Part shown: positions 13,307-26,000 of the stretch, in pieces | How positions within the stretch are numbered: the stretch's first letter is position 1 | How the letters are laid out: each line of letters starts with the position of its first letter | Source: Acanthaster planci | Taxonomy: Eukaryota; Echinodermata; Asteroidea; Valvatida; Acanthasteridae | Direction: 5' to 3' | NCBI RefSeq assembly: GCF_001949145.1 | Contig: NW_019091665.1 | Location: forward strand, 145,889 to 209,888 | DNA: 64,000 nt | Made by a program: the position numbers and the translations under genes | The notes under the pieces: model-generated | What the model saw: only the letters and a program-made list of their open reading frames with translations | Told to the model about the DNA's origin: nothing | Databases searched by the model: none

Positions 13307-15979
13307 CCTTTTAATTATTCCATTTCCTAAATGGTGCAAATGATTTTCTTCCAAAATGGAAAAAATAATTCACTAAATTGTGCAAAGGGTTTATAAATGC
13401 ATGGTTTACATTGTACGACTGCAACAATATCACTCATTCATCACGATTCAGGAAATTGCGCAGTTTTGTGAACTGTTCACAAAATTTAACAACAGTAATA
13501 TATAAGGACAAATAACAAAGGTTCACCTGGAGTTGGGTCCAATTTCTTGTCCTTTTGCAAAGAAACAAACAATCTTGGCTTGCTGTACATGTATGTACAC
13601 TACAATGTACACAATGTACATGTTGTACAAAATTCCCTGCTGACACAACATGTGTGCATCATGTACACACCTGTGCCTAAACAAAGAAGCAAGGATTACA
13701 TGTATGTACTTACAGGGTGACCATTCTGCTGGTGCTGTAAGCACGTAATAAGTGATACATGTAAGTGCAGAATTCGGTGCTGAGCAGAGCAACAACATGA
13801 ACCCTGCTGTGGTGTTCCTGAGAACCCCAAGACCCTACCTCCTTGCCCAAGACCTACAGTACCTCTCAACACCCTACTTAAACCACAGAGCAGGGCACCT
13901 GTCAGGGCTTATGTACGTACATATATATCACCCACATCCCCTTCCCTATTCATCACTTCGGAGACTTTGTTTGGACAGGCTTCTAGTCATCTTGATGAGT
14001 TTAGCCCCACCAGATCAAGTGACCCACAAGCCATACCCAGCCCTCCCATTGACCTGTTACCAGTACAGTGAGCTGGCAAAAGAGTGGATATTCCCAGACA
14101 AAAATCCCACAGCATATGGTTAGCCTCAGCTCCACTGCAAAATGATTGGCTTTGAAGAAATAAGAGTGGACTACAGTGTACATGTACATGTATATGTGCT
14201 GTACATACTACATCCTGGGCAGTCATCTGCTACTTGCACACATATACATGTGTAATGAACCCATATTTGGACATTACAGGCAAGACAAGATTCCTCTGTC
14301 CTTCCATACACAAGAATGTGTACATGTCTTGACAGTGAATTACACAGAAATTAATAAGAGACAGGAAAAAAATCACACTACACAGTTTGACATTGGAGCT
14401 TTATCTGTGACGGCAAAGTACATGTGTATTTCACTGTAACGTACCCTGTCACAAAGCAAACAATATAAGAGTCACCAAGCCCCTTTTTCTTCAACTCAAC
14501 ATAAATTTCTTCATATCGCACTTATCAGGATTAAATAATGTAACATGCTAATTAACACAATTTCCCTAAAATATGCGTTAGTGAAGACACAAAAGATTCT
14601 ACATGTACTCTGAATCAGTTGAAGAAACATGAGAAACAGACTTCAAGAATGGCAAATGAAGACTTGATTTAAAAGGTGAAAAGTGGAAATGAAAACTTGG
14701 AAATGAATCCAAAATATAGAAACAATAAAGCATGCACAAACTGTCACACTTAATTAACAATCATGTAACTTTATGAAAGATGAATACAGAAAATGATCCA
14801 ATGACTACATCCATCACTGTACCTAACACAATCCAGCAACTAATGACATAGATATGTCATGCAAGGTCAAACAAAACACCAGAAAAAATAAAAGAACTTA
14901 ATTGGACAGCACTGACAATCAAAAGGAAATTGGGGAATAAAAAATAAATATCAACCAGGAATGTCCAAATAAACAGAAATGAGCTAATGAACAGAAAAAA
15001 GAGAACCTGCATGAACAAATGTCGAAACAGAAATGTTTTTCAAGTTAACTGGGAAGGACTAAGTCATCAGACTTGTGAGATGCCTAGTGATTCCTTCTGT
15101 CATCTGCCTCATATATCACTCTTATTCTTGGACCTGTGAGGTTGCCTATAGGATGTAGCTGCACCACCCAAGCATTATCAGGGACAATCATCAAGCCAAT
15201 CTGGATTTTAAGTGACACTCATTACACTGAGATGTGTCATACATGTACCTTTTGAAGAAAGTCATCCATATTCTTCTCTTTTCTGTCTCATAAGTTATCT
15301 TGTTTGAAATAACTTTTAAGGCTCTCCTTGATGGCACAAGGACTTGAGTGTCAATGAACCTTGCTTTTTTGGAATCTGCCAAGTAAACCCAACATTTCTG
15401 CACTATTCCAAGTTAGTTTGCATCAGGTGAGGAGTGAATTTGAGTGAATTAAAGGCAAAGAAATGTAATGAACTTCTGCCAAGGATGGATGATTGCAGCA
15501 GATATTGTCCGCAGTCAGTGAATACGTATTCAGCACCTTACATGTAGATAATTAAGGCAGGAAAGAAAACCTGAGACACTGCCCCTCTGAATAAGATTTG
15601 CAGCCTCCTGATTGATACGATGTGAGATTTTTGTGCACTGCATCAAAGTCATGGGCAGAAGAAAACCAGATATTATTGAATTTGTGTTCAAAGATAGGAC
15701 CCCATTGGGGCATTGCCTCCAGGATCAAGAGATTGCAGTTTTGAACCTTTTTATTATCCTGTGGATTTGTTAACTTTTGCTTCCAATTTTGTTGACAAAG
15801 GAACATTTAAATGTACAAAGTGATGAACTTTTAGTGATTTTGAGGGCATCTAGCATATACATGTAGGGCAGGTCTCACTGAACTGTAGAAATTGCATGTA
15901 ACTATAAAACTAGGATCTCACTAGAATCTGTGACTAAGTCCTCCTAACTCAGTAACTAGAACATGCCCGCAAGACGTAC

Positions 15980-16030
15980 CACATTTCTGAGGGCCTCAGC
16001 CTGAGCGGAGTTCTTTCTGATTTCTGAAGC
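15980..16030 (-). CDS. TRIM9: Candidate TRIM9 cassette exon (17 residues)
   Basis: A 51-nt open segment on the TRIM9 strand between exons 3 and 4, with a long pyrimidine tract and CAG acceptor (AG at 16032-16031) and a strong donor, GTACGT, from 15979. Both boundaries are phase 0, so inclusion keeps the frame. It would encode ASEIRKNSAQAEALRNV, charged and Ala-rich like coiled coil. The human TRIM9 protein I compare with has no residues here, so it would be an optional insertion of 17 residues. A chance ORF with chance splice sites cannot be excluded from sequence alone. Confidence 0.5.
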
Positions 16031-18048
16031 CTGCACCATGGTCGGGGAAGAGGTGGAGAAGGCAGGAGGAAGATGATGAATATGTTAGTGAGTGAAGGAT
16101 GGTCACAATCTATCTGGCCAGATCTAGCTTTGCCAGGGACACTGATACATGAAGTGGGATGGGCAACGGCTCGTCAGCCACAGTATCCATCATCGTTCTC
16201 TCACAACATGTGTGCAGTGTGCAAATATCTACACAACTTTTCACCTGCACATTTTTATCTTCAGAGCACTGGTGGAGCAATTCTGGAAGAATGTGATGCA
16301 TCTCTGTCCAGCCTTCTACAAGGCCAATGCCTTTTGCAACATATCGTTGTAAAGGATACAAGGTAAAGATGCATTACATTTTCCCCGCTCATCAATCCTT
16401 TGTGGGTTGATGAATTTCTCTTCAAACTTGCCCAACAAACTTCACGCAGCAGTCGGCATATTACCACTTAATACACACAGCTTCTTTAATCAACAGTTGT
16501 ATAAATGTATGTGTACAAGAACGTACACTATGCAGCAGCCAATCAGCATAACGAATTCAAGTTTGCTCAAAGACGGTTTACACTACCAACAAAACACAAA
16601 TGTAAAGAAGTGAAATTTTGCAAATAGTATAACTACAAAGTTCAGGAAAGGCTCACTTTCAAACAGTGGTTTTGTTACTGCTCAAATAAACAACACAATC
16701 GTGACTGCCATGTACTTCTGCTGATGTGAGTCACTCAATGACGTGCTGAAAGTTAAAATCTCCAGTCACACACCGGCAACACGTCCATTGCAAATGCTGT
16801 TTGTTGAGTGTTTATTTGTACTTGTGACATCTAGCAGTCACAGTTACGTGTATGACCATGCATGCATGCACAATGTACGTGACTTTCACTGGGCTTACAT
16901 GTAACCACATCTCCAAGGTTTATAATTTCATTAATTTATCATTCTCATGTATCTCATTGAATATTTACAATGTATCAACTATCAATCACCCACTGACAGT
17001 TTGAGAATTTGGCGTACACATACATCATACCTGACATAGTATACATACATAAAAATACTCCATGAACAACACACATCAATTGGACATTTCTGGAACACAG
17101 GCCTAAATGTGTCCAAAATAAATATGGCAGGGAGAAATACTTTGGTCACCCTGTCATTGTCAATAATATACATACATCCAACGTTTGCAGAAAAAAGTTA
17201 ATTCTTTGGTGGGAACAGTGGCGTAAAGGACAAAATTTGAAGAAAAAAAAAAGACTCATGAAATGTACACGTTGACATGTGTTAAATTTTCAGAGATAGG
17301 AGCAATAAAAAAAATTCAAACTTCCCTGAGATTGTTCTTACAATATTTTATGGAAGGGGTTGGGTGAGGGTGGCGATGTGGCATTGTGGGTTGGAGGAAG
17401 AATTGCAGCAAAACAGCCCTTCTACACCTAAATGCCATTGGCTTCATTTTTGGACGTTTTTAACATTTGTTAAACCAAGAGGGTTACAAGTGCCTGAAGA
17501 AGTTCAGAACATTTTCAGAAATGAGACTTCCACAAATAAGACAGAATGAGCCCAAATCATTGGTCAGGGTCAGGGCGCTAATGGTCCAATGTAGGCCCTA
17601 CATGAAGAAAACATATGGCTTTACTCTGGAGTAATTGGGTGGTGGAGGGCTGTACTTGATGTCTCTGGGGCTTAGGGTTTTAAAAAGGTCAGGGAGGATG
17701 AAGGGTTCCTGCAAACGGCTGTCTGCATGTTGAATCAACTGGGACTGGAATGAAAACACTGTTTACCGCACTGACATTGGTGTTCCTGACTCTAGTGCAT
17801 TCAGCTAAAAAAAAAAAGGAGATAGCTTCTATTGCTGTGAATATGAAACCATATGTAAGTCCTTCTTGTTGAATTGAAAATGAAAACATTCATTGTGATG
17901 AAAATGTCTGCAAAATGGACAAACACTACTGACAAATTGTGACAATGGATGCTGGGCACAAAACATTGAATGTTCAAGGCATTTCTAATGACCGAGGACA
18001 CACAAATGAACGAGGGTAACAAGTTAAACAGTCCTCCTGCTCACCAGT

Positions 18049-18168
18049 GGCAGACGATTTTCAAAAAGTGGGGGGGGGAGGGGGAAACAGTTGCGGGACC
18101 ATCAGGCATCAGCCGTTAATAGGCCGATCCATTAAGCCCAGACCCATTATAGGACCTGCAAATGTGGA
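18049..18168 (+). repeat. G-rich dispersed repeat, copy 1
   Basis: Shares CAGAYGATTTTCAAA, a G-run, GACCATCAGG, GCCRTTAATA, GATCCATTAA and TATAGGACCT in order with the minus strand of 49101-49216. Confidence 0.7.
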
Positions 18169-18549
18169 AGGGGGACAATCCCCACCAGTGCTCCTGATGC
18201 TGGCAAATCTACCTTTATGGAAGATGGGGGAGGGAGGAAGGGGACAACGGGACCATCACCCCCTTGCAATTATTTCTCAAAATATGAGAGAAAATGGAAA
18301 AATTCAATTCTCCTTCTTTCCAAAAGCATGCAAAGAACCCAAAAAATTATTCTTGGCAGCATAAAAATGACACTCTCTGAAGAAAAAAGTTGCCTCCGTC
18401 CCTCAATGTTGCTCTGGATCTGGGGCACTGACAAGAAGACCGCACTGACAATTATCAATATCGATGGACAACTACATGTATATCCAGCTACATACTGTTC
18501 ATGTCCTGGCAAAAAAGCAAGTCTGGTCTGAGCCAATTTGGCTCATAGG

Positions 18550-18793
18550 CCGGTGTTTATCTCTGGTTTCCTAGGCATGAAACAACTGAGAATATTTCTA
18601 TTCCCCCTGGATGGGATGCCAGTCCATCTGGGGTTGCATTTCCAGCTAATGCTGGTACCTGGCTCCTGGGTGGAGAGAGGCAAGCAGGGGTGAAGTGGCC
18701 TGCCAAGGGCCACAACTTACTGCCACCAGCTGGATTCAGACCTCCAACCCTATGATTGGAAGCAACAGACCCTAACCTCTTGGCCAAATGCCC
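18550..18793 (-). mobile_element. tRNA-derived SINE
   Basis: The minus strand starts GGGCATTTGGCCAAGAGGTT, which contains a tRNA A-box-like block, followed about 40 nt later by a B-box-like GGTCTGAATCC. A tRNA-unrelated body ends with CCAGATGGACTGGCATCCC. This order (A-box, B-box, unrelated tail, no ORF) is that of a SINE. Poly-A or simple-repeat tail and target duplication are not clear. Confidence 0.7.
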
Positions 18794-18848
18794 ACCTTCA
18801 CATCTGGGCGGCTTCCATTAATTTCCTCAGTAATCATCTAACCTTTAC

Positions 18849-18941
18849 CTGGCGAATCAGCATCTCCTTGCGTTTTTTCAGGGCTTCAATCAGCTCGTCA
18901 AACTTGGCCACCAGACTCGCTTCAAATTCCACTGTGCACTC
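18849..18941 (-). CDS. TRIM9: TRIM9 exon 3: coiled coil
   Basis: A 93-nt, phase 0-0 exon of 31 residues. The conserved VEFEASLVAKFDELIEAL run followed by basic residues matches the TRIM9 coiled coil. The acceptor AG is at 18943-18942 and the donor is GTAAAG from 18848. The end (MLIRQ) joins in frame either to exon 4 (VQREREFK) or to the extra candidate exon at 15980-16030. Confidence 0.93.
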
Positions 18942-20065
18942 CTGTGAAAAGGCACATTAAATCAGTCACACCGTCAACATTCTTTCAAGTTAAGTTTCTG
19001 CATTGAAAAAAACACATTCCTGAAAAAACAAATTTGGAACATGTTTGTCCGGTAAAACCCCCAAAGTTCAAAAAGTGGCTCTATGAGTGTGTCTGTACAT
19101 ATAGGTGGGGCATGTTCCCCTTGCTCTCCTTGAGTACAAAGTGCTTGTAGTAGATAAGGAGAAAGTTTGTATACTTACATGTATATGTACAGTTCAAACT
19201 AATGTGCTGTACATGCACAGTAAATGAACATGCTACAGAAGCCATTTCATGCAAAATGCAAGCCCATGGCAAGAAATTTTCTGTGAACTGTTCATAGCAA
19301 AATTTTCTCTTAACCGGTGTTAAGCCCAAAACGGACTATGACAGAAAAGAGAATTATTTCTTATTCCAAGCTCTGCTGTGCTTGTTGAAGTGAATCTTGA
19401 TTATCAGAGCCTTGGAACAAGTCACTTGGATTGTTCACTAATCAAGTATAAAACCCATTCAAGTTTTTTGAGTCACAGCAAAAGCAGCTGGGGGGATTTG
19501 ATTTAACCAAACAACGCTGAAATTGATTAAAAGCCATCAATGTAAAAATTCCACTTCCAAACAACGGAAGCTCATAAATGTCGAACCAATGATAATTCTA
19601 CTACTAAATATCCCCAAGACCGATAGCTCTAATGAGTCGACTTCCAACGTGTGTAAACCTAACAAAGCGATCACGACAGACAAAAATCCATTCTGTGTGT
19701 GGACGACGAATTGGTGTCCACTTCTCCTAATCCTCATCCCTTCCGTTCTCCCTCTGTGGGTAAATGCACTTTGCGATGCCATTGCACCATGCCCTGGCTT
19801 GCACTTTCTGTTTCTTCGTCATCAAATTAATTACTGTAAATTTCTTGTGCACACATTCGGAGAGGGACCAGGAGGAGACGGGCCAATGGTTCAACAATTT
19901 ATGGGCACTGAGTAAAATGGATGGAAAGATACTGGTAAATGATTCAGACAAATTGACACTTTGACCCTCTATCTGCAGACGAGTGCATACATGTACATGA
20001 GCAGTCCACACTGGAGTCTAAAAGTGATGTTTGCATGAGTAGGATGGAGAAACTGAAGAACGCAT

Positions 20066-20157
20066 TCCTGTACATGTACAGTACATATCGGTACATGTAC
20101 AGGTACTGTATATGCCTATACATGTACATGTTCTTGTACTACATGTACATGTATCTC
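20066..20157. repeat. GTACAT/ATGTAC palindromic cluster
   Basis: Dense run of overlapping TGTACATGTACA units broken by a few other bases. Similar clusters occur at about 23036-23098, 23994-24044, 24526-24574, 31098-31172, 38366-38418 and 47570-47612, and shorter ones throughout the introns. They give rise to spurious Met/Tyr/Thr/Cys/His/Val-rich ORFs. Confidence 0.9.
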
Positions 20158-21242
20158 ACAGTCAGAGCATTGTATAAATGTCAGTTCAGCCTTAATGTCC
20201 CTCAAAGTGCTTATAAATATACCCTGTTTAAAAAAGTCACCAACAAAAAAGAGCATAATTGGTTCCCTGTGAAAGGAGAAGGTGGCAGCCATTAAGGTGT
20301 CAATGTCATGGATGCGTGGTTTCATTAGTCACCTGCAGGATGGAGTTTCTGGAAATCCAGTAAACTGTACCGGTACACATGTACATGTTGGTCTACATTT
20401 GTGAAATGACTTGTGGAACACATCATCGTGGAAGACATTTTTTTTTCCTAAGCTTACACCCTTTGATGATATTACAACTGCTTCAGTGAGTTCAAAATGC
20501 ACATGGAATTTGAATTTCATGCTACTAAATTTTCATTGTACAGGTATATTAAATTTGCACGAGAAATTTGTAAAAATGAGCGAACAAGTGACTGGATCTC
20601 TGTAAATGTGTTTTAAAAATATCCATGATGGTTTAAACTTGAATATTTGGTGACTGTTTCAATAGTTACAGGGATGTCCTTTGAGCTTTACATTTACAAA
20701 GGGCACAAGTGACTATGAGGCATGAACAGAATAGCTGTTTCAAGCACCTTCAGCTCTGTGCAGTTTTATTTTATAAACAAGAAGCCTTTTCCCAAATGCC
20801 ACATTCAAAGGACAAATTGACAGCTGGATTTGCCTTCACAGCTTCTATTCAATTTGCAAGGAGGGTGGGGAATAGTCTAGATACCGCAGACAAGGAGGTA
20901 CAGTACGCCCATTTAGAGCATCAGTATACATGCATCTATCAATTTACGTAGGGACACAAAACCCTTCGTCTAATCGACACGATCAATATGGTTTAAAGTG
21001 GTACAGTGTTAGTTAACAGGATTGTAACCCGTACTGCGATATGATCGTCAAGTCAAATACTAAATGATAAAGACTTGGAGACTTTTAAAAGTAAAGTATG
21101 ACTTACACGTAGGGTGAGTATTTTTCTTAGATACTGATTCTGATTTTTTGCGAATTTACAATTTACATGTAGACAGTGAATTTAAAATTTACTAACATTG
21201 GACAATCAGTTATGAGGGGTGCCAATGCTTACATGTACATAT

Positions 21243-21485
21243 GGGTAATTCCAGAAATTAGGGGTCCATTTTTTTTCATGTCCCTGTCACATGAGTTTGT
21301 AAGTTCAGAACACACTTTTAGTTTCCAAGAGTGATGAATTAATGCAAATTGCCTGCTAAACAAATAGTTATCGTTTGAAATCAAGTCTGTTGATTTTTCA
21401 TGTCAAATAACAAAGGTCAGATGTACATGTAACAGGAACACAAAAATGCCACGCTTTTGGAGCCCTTGAATTTCTGGAATTACCC
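21243..21485. mobile_element. Inverted-repeat element, copy in TRIM9 intron
   Basis: Begins GGGTAATTCCAGAAATTAGG and ends with the inverted equivalent (TTTCTGGAATTACCC). The internal sequence (GTCCCTGTCACAT, CCAAGAGTGATGAA, AATAACAAAGGTCAGATGTA) matches the copy at 61954-62190. About 243 bp, non-coding, therefore MITE-like. Confidence 0.85.
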
Positions 21486-22015
21486 ATATACATGTACATG
21501 TACTTTTACATGTACTTGCATGACTGTACCGGGGTAGAAGTAAATGTGGACCCATGAACAAAAGAGGTTCACGTACATGTACATGTACAGTGTATGTGTT
21601 AATGTGTGGACTATACAAGCTCCACACAATGTTACACCCTAAGTTCTGAAACAGTTTTAGAAGTATTTTGGGGTTACGGTTATGGGTAGCGAAAGGGTGA
21701 AGAACCGTCAAGGAAACCATCAACAAAATCCAGCTTCAAATTGTTCACATGGCAGGAAAACTGAATATCTTCACCAAGTCATCTCAACGATACATTTACA
21801 TGTATGTATTACAAATGAATGTCCACACAAGTTACATACCTGAACATGTACACTGTACATACTTGTGTCTTCCCACCTTTACATTTCGTTGATACCTAAA
21901 TGTACATGTCCAAGTTAGAAGTCATCAATAGCCTCACTGATACACTAATGAATTCAGCGGATGAACAACCTGAGGTTACAGAAACATTGGTTCGATTAAG
22001 GCAAAGACTTTTTAC

Positions 22016-22111
22016 CTGGACTTGATTGACCTTGTCTTTAAGATGAACCAGGAAGTCCTTGGCTTGTCTGGCTTTCTCAGTCAATGATGTCAGAGTCTGC
22101 GAAAGCTCAGC
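22016..22111 (-). CDS. TRIM9: TRIM9 exon 2: start of coiled coil
   Basis: A 96-nt, phase 0-0 exon encoding 32 residues starting AELSQTLTSL and ending NQVQ. It aligns residue for residue with the human TRIM9 segment after the B-boxes, where the conserved core is RA(K)EAKEFLVQL; here it reads RQAKDFLVHL. The acceptor is a pyrimidine-rich tract ending CAG at 22114-22112 and the donor is GTAAAA from 22015. It begins the B-box C-terminal coiled coil used for dimerisation. It lies 28 kb downstream of exon 1. Confidence 0.93.
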
Positions 22112-23035
22112 CTGTATGAGAAAAAAGAAAAGGCAAATACTTCAAATTTCATGTGTAGAACAGTGAAGGCAACACTTGGAAACACATCTGGTTTGGCTTT
22201 TTACCTACATGTTCATGTATGCCACATTACTGGATGTTTTGTTACCTAGCAACAAAGTCCATTGGGCCAATACACAAGGCTACAAATGTTCAAGCGAGCA
22301 CAATACGAGTACATGTACTTGCATTAAAATGAGTATACTCAAGGCATACAAATGGTGGGTGTACTATAACCCCACTGTTAAGCGTGGGTGTACACTCAAA
22401 TTGATTGAGAGTACACACATACTCTTGCATCACATAGTTATTTCAGGACGGAAGTTTCAAGTTTCATAGGTTTCCTTGTAAACATTTTTATTCTGTGGCT
22501 TAATTCTGAAGTAGTCTTATGACATATGTATGCTTTTCCAAAGGTAGTTGAAGGTAATTTGCGTGTTTGTGTGCTTGACTCAGTTAAAATGAAAACTTCT
22601 ACCAGCTTACTTACAAAATTTTCTTTTTGGAAGCATGTGTACCGGATTTTGGCAGAAAATGGAGAACACACATGAAATATATCAAAGTGGAATGCCTATT
22701 TCAAATGGACAAACAATGTTACACAACAAAACCGTAAATGGCTGACAGGCACTCCATGCATGGCAAATACAAACATTGACCATTTGATCAACAAGAAATG
22801 TGCATGCAACATTTTCCAGCAACCTCAAGCATTGGGAGTACCAGCCAGATTGTGATCACAATGTTCGTGTACACATGGCATGGAATACTTGAGAGGATGG
22901 AGTTGCACGATCTGAATATGTGCAAACACATGGGGTCCTCAGGCATGACATCCAGTGCACGACAGCAATGGTATTCATGTGTCGGCCAAGCCCCTCCCTT
23001 TTCACCAATGAGGATGCACTTGTGCATAGAGTTCC

Positions 23036-23098
23036 ATGTACACGTACGTACATGTACATGTACATGTACTGTACGTGTACACGTACATGTACACGGAA
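23036..23098. repeat. GTACAT/ACGTAC palindromic cluster
   Basis: About 60 bp made almost wholly of GTACATGTACATGTAC and the variant ACGTACGTAC/GTACACGTAC. It forms a large imperfect palindrome with GAGTTCCATGTACACG-like outer sequence at 23029 and ACACGGAACTC at 23091. Confidence 0.85.
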
Positions 23099-26000
23099 CT
23101 CAGAGTGCATGCATGAGCTTCTCGATCCTGAAGAACCGTCGCCTTACCAGTACTTACTGAGGTGAGGTCATAAATCGTCCACTTGGAATCCATTCCCATT
23201 TTCTCAGGTGGAATTTTACAGGTACATGTACTGTAGTCCACGATACCTGTCCAGTCTTAACTACTCGACACTCAGAGCTTGAAACTTCAAATTTCGTCAT
23301 TGGAAGAGGCCTTTGACTTTGTACAAGTTGATTGAAGAAGACATTAAGCATCAGTTACTGTTTGTTTATCGACAATGGCGTACTGTAGTATCAACCAAGC
23401 CTTTTCATTTGTCATTGATGTGGGGGTACAAATTTACATGTACATGTACATGTATGCACAAATCACATATTTGCTGGGTGAAATGAAATTACAATGTACA
23501 TGTGTAAAAGCGTGCAGATCATTGAAAGAACCATATTGTTGAGGACGGGTTAAAAGAAGTGTTTTATGGATCAGAGGCGGTCAATTTAAGGCCTCTCTGA
23601 CAGATGAGGCTACAAATTGGGGCTTTCTACATGTATATGCTTTTGAAAGGAACAGAAGTAAAATTGTCCTGAAAAACCTCCTTTCCTCATCTCCCCCACT
23701 TCCCAATTTATCATTCCCTCCTCCCCCCCCCCCCCGAAAAAATATTTACACACATTTGGTTAAAGGGAAAGAACGTGTAGGAGCACACCAGGTTAATTTT
23801 CCAAACAAGATATTCCACTAAACGTTTCGACAGTGCATGGTCACAAATATGTCTTCACTTTTTAATTTCCTGCCCATCCCTTCTCTCAGCATACAAGTAC
23901 ATGTAGAAGCTGCAGGTCACTTCAACCTCAACCAGTACTAAAAAGTTGCCACTGCTGCTTCCAGCCATTACAGTAACTACGAACTACAAACGTACATGTA
24001 CATGTACATGCAGGTACAGTACATATACATGTATATGTATATACAGGTGTACTAAACCAATTTAAGCTCCACTGAAAATAGTGTAAAATCAATCAAGTTT
24101 GGAGCCCCATGGCAGGCAACTGAAGCCCCTGAGGCCTCTCAAACAAAAAACAATGTGCTGTTTGGTCCTTCAGATTTCATTTGATTTTCAATTTTTAGTA
24201 GGTTAACCAATGATTTGTTTAATTATCCGTCAAAAACAAACTCACCCCCCAAAAGTGAATGTTCCCAAGTCTTCTCAGTGGCCATTTTTCAAATGACATC
24301 CCTCACCTTCCTGGGGCTCTTCTGACAAATTTTCAATCACATTTTCATCTGCATTGCCCCCAGATGGGTGCCCCTGAATCTATAGAGATGATTCTGGGCC
24401 ATACTAACACAATCACACCATTTCTTGCCCCAAACAGACCCCCTTCTTTTTGAATGAATCTGTAGGGGTACTTTTTGTATACCTCGGGCTGGCGGAGAAT
24501 TTTCCTTGAATTGGGACACTGCACCCATACATGTACCCCACATGTACATGTACACCCCACATGTGTACATGTACTTCTATGAGCGTGTACACTACTGCAA
24601 TGTTTGGTGACCAGGTTTACCAAGCCTAATGTACATGTAGATCTCCACCAAGGTCTTTCATGTTCAGTAACTCAGGAAGGTCAGACTGAAACAAAAGAAG
24701 AGGTCTCTGATTACTCTAAACAATTTACCTCAACCTTCCCCCACCAATCTCCACTGTATTACATTCAACCACACAGCAATTCAACCAAGAATGGAATTCA
24801 ATCTTCCAAGTACCAGGTAGTTTATTTATACTCTGGAGAGAAGTTGTTTAGCCTTTCCCCAATTATTTAAAGTACCCAATGAATGGCCAAGGAGTGGGAT
24901 GTAGCTTATAACATGTCAGGCTGTACTGTCAACAAAAACTAATCAGTGCCCACGTCGGTCTTTTTGAGCTTTTGGAATAGAAATTACAAACTATAAGAAT
25001 CATAATGGTGTATCAACAGAGGAAGCATTATTTCTTTGAACAAGATCTATGTCAAACAAAAACAAAATATTCCCACATACATGTATACACTGTTTAATTA
25101 GAAAATGCTGTTTTCTTTTGTTTCTACTGGACATTGTTGCATACACGTAAACTTTGTGTGAACAGAATTCTCGAGAACCAGTCTATTTGAGTTATTATGC
25201 AACATTGAGAAAGACTGAAGAAGCACTATTTACCATTCGTGAATTGGCCTGGTACTGCTTTCCTCTCAAGTAAAAAGTTGAAAGGCCGATACACTGAATT
25301 TTCTTCAACTCACTTTTTATGCACACATGTACGCATACACTTCTTCAATCATAAAAGCTGTTTGAAACCATCTAAGGGTACTTAATATATGTCATTTCAT
25401 TTCAATATATATAATGTTTTAAACACTGAAAATCTTTTCACAGCTTTTCCAGACAAATGACAGTGCTGTGGTTGTGATGTGATGTGCATGTACATGTACT
25501 TAAATCAGGCAAGACACTGCAGGCTTAGTGTTTCCGTGTTCAAAGATTGATCCTGAAAGTTGCTCGTTGATTAATACTTCTAAGAAAAGATTGCTTGCTG
25601 GCTAATCCACTTTGAGCAAAAGCACCCCCTCATCAGTTGAAAAGAGCCATATTGGTTAGGAGTATTCATTTTGTTGGTAGTGATGCAACTGTGAAGCATG
25701 CATTTCCTAGAGGTCTGTGAACTACATGCACATGTAGCAAAGTTCAGTTCTGCCCAAAGGAACTTGTGTTGCCAAGAAAATAGTGCCATCTCTTGGTCAT
25801 GTTCAAGGCCGATTGCCATATACAGTACATGTACTTACACAAAACTTTGCCAATGAAATGTAAGTTTACACCTCAGTAAAACATCAAGAACAATCCAGCA
25901 GTTTTTGCACAAATCAGTGCAACATTAAGGTTCAGTGCCTTGGCTGATGTAATAGTTTTGCTCATGAATATACATTAACATGGACACCAAAAATCTCCAA

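Larger units (their letters stand above)
7161..15979 (-). other. TRIM9 intron upstream of exon 4
   Basis: Nearly 9 kb (to the candidate cassette exon). It contains two copies of a dispersed AATATTCG-type repeat (about 8588-9185 and 12052-12426) and a TA-flanked inverted-repeat element at 13013-13306. The rest is AT-rich sequence with short GTACAT clusters, for example at 7552-7572 and 9960-9973. No exon evidence beyond those listed. Confidence 0.7.
16031..22015 (-). other. TRIM9 introns around exon 3
   Basis: Holds a G-rich dispersed repeat (about 18049-18168), a tRNA-derived SINE (18550-18793), a stretch at about 19480-19960 poor in simple repeats, a dense GTACAT cluster at 20066-20157, and a 243-bp inverted-repeat element (21243-21485) whose second copy lies in an L2HGDH intron. 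Exon 3 sits inside this span at 18849-18941. Confidence 0.7.

Noticed and set aside
18557-18787. Minus-strand ORF of 76 codons
   Set aside because: It lies within the tRNA-derived SINE; the frame is incidental.
22798-23241. Several overlapping ORFs on both strands
   Set aside because: They are produced by the palindromic GTACAT cluster, which is open in several frames and gives Met/Tyr/Thr/Cys-rich nonsense.
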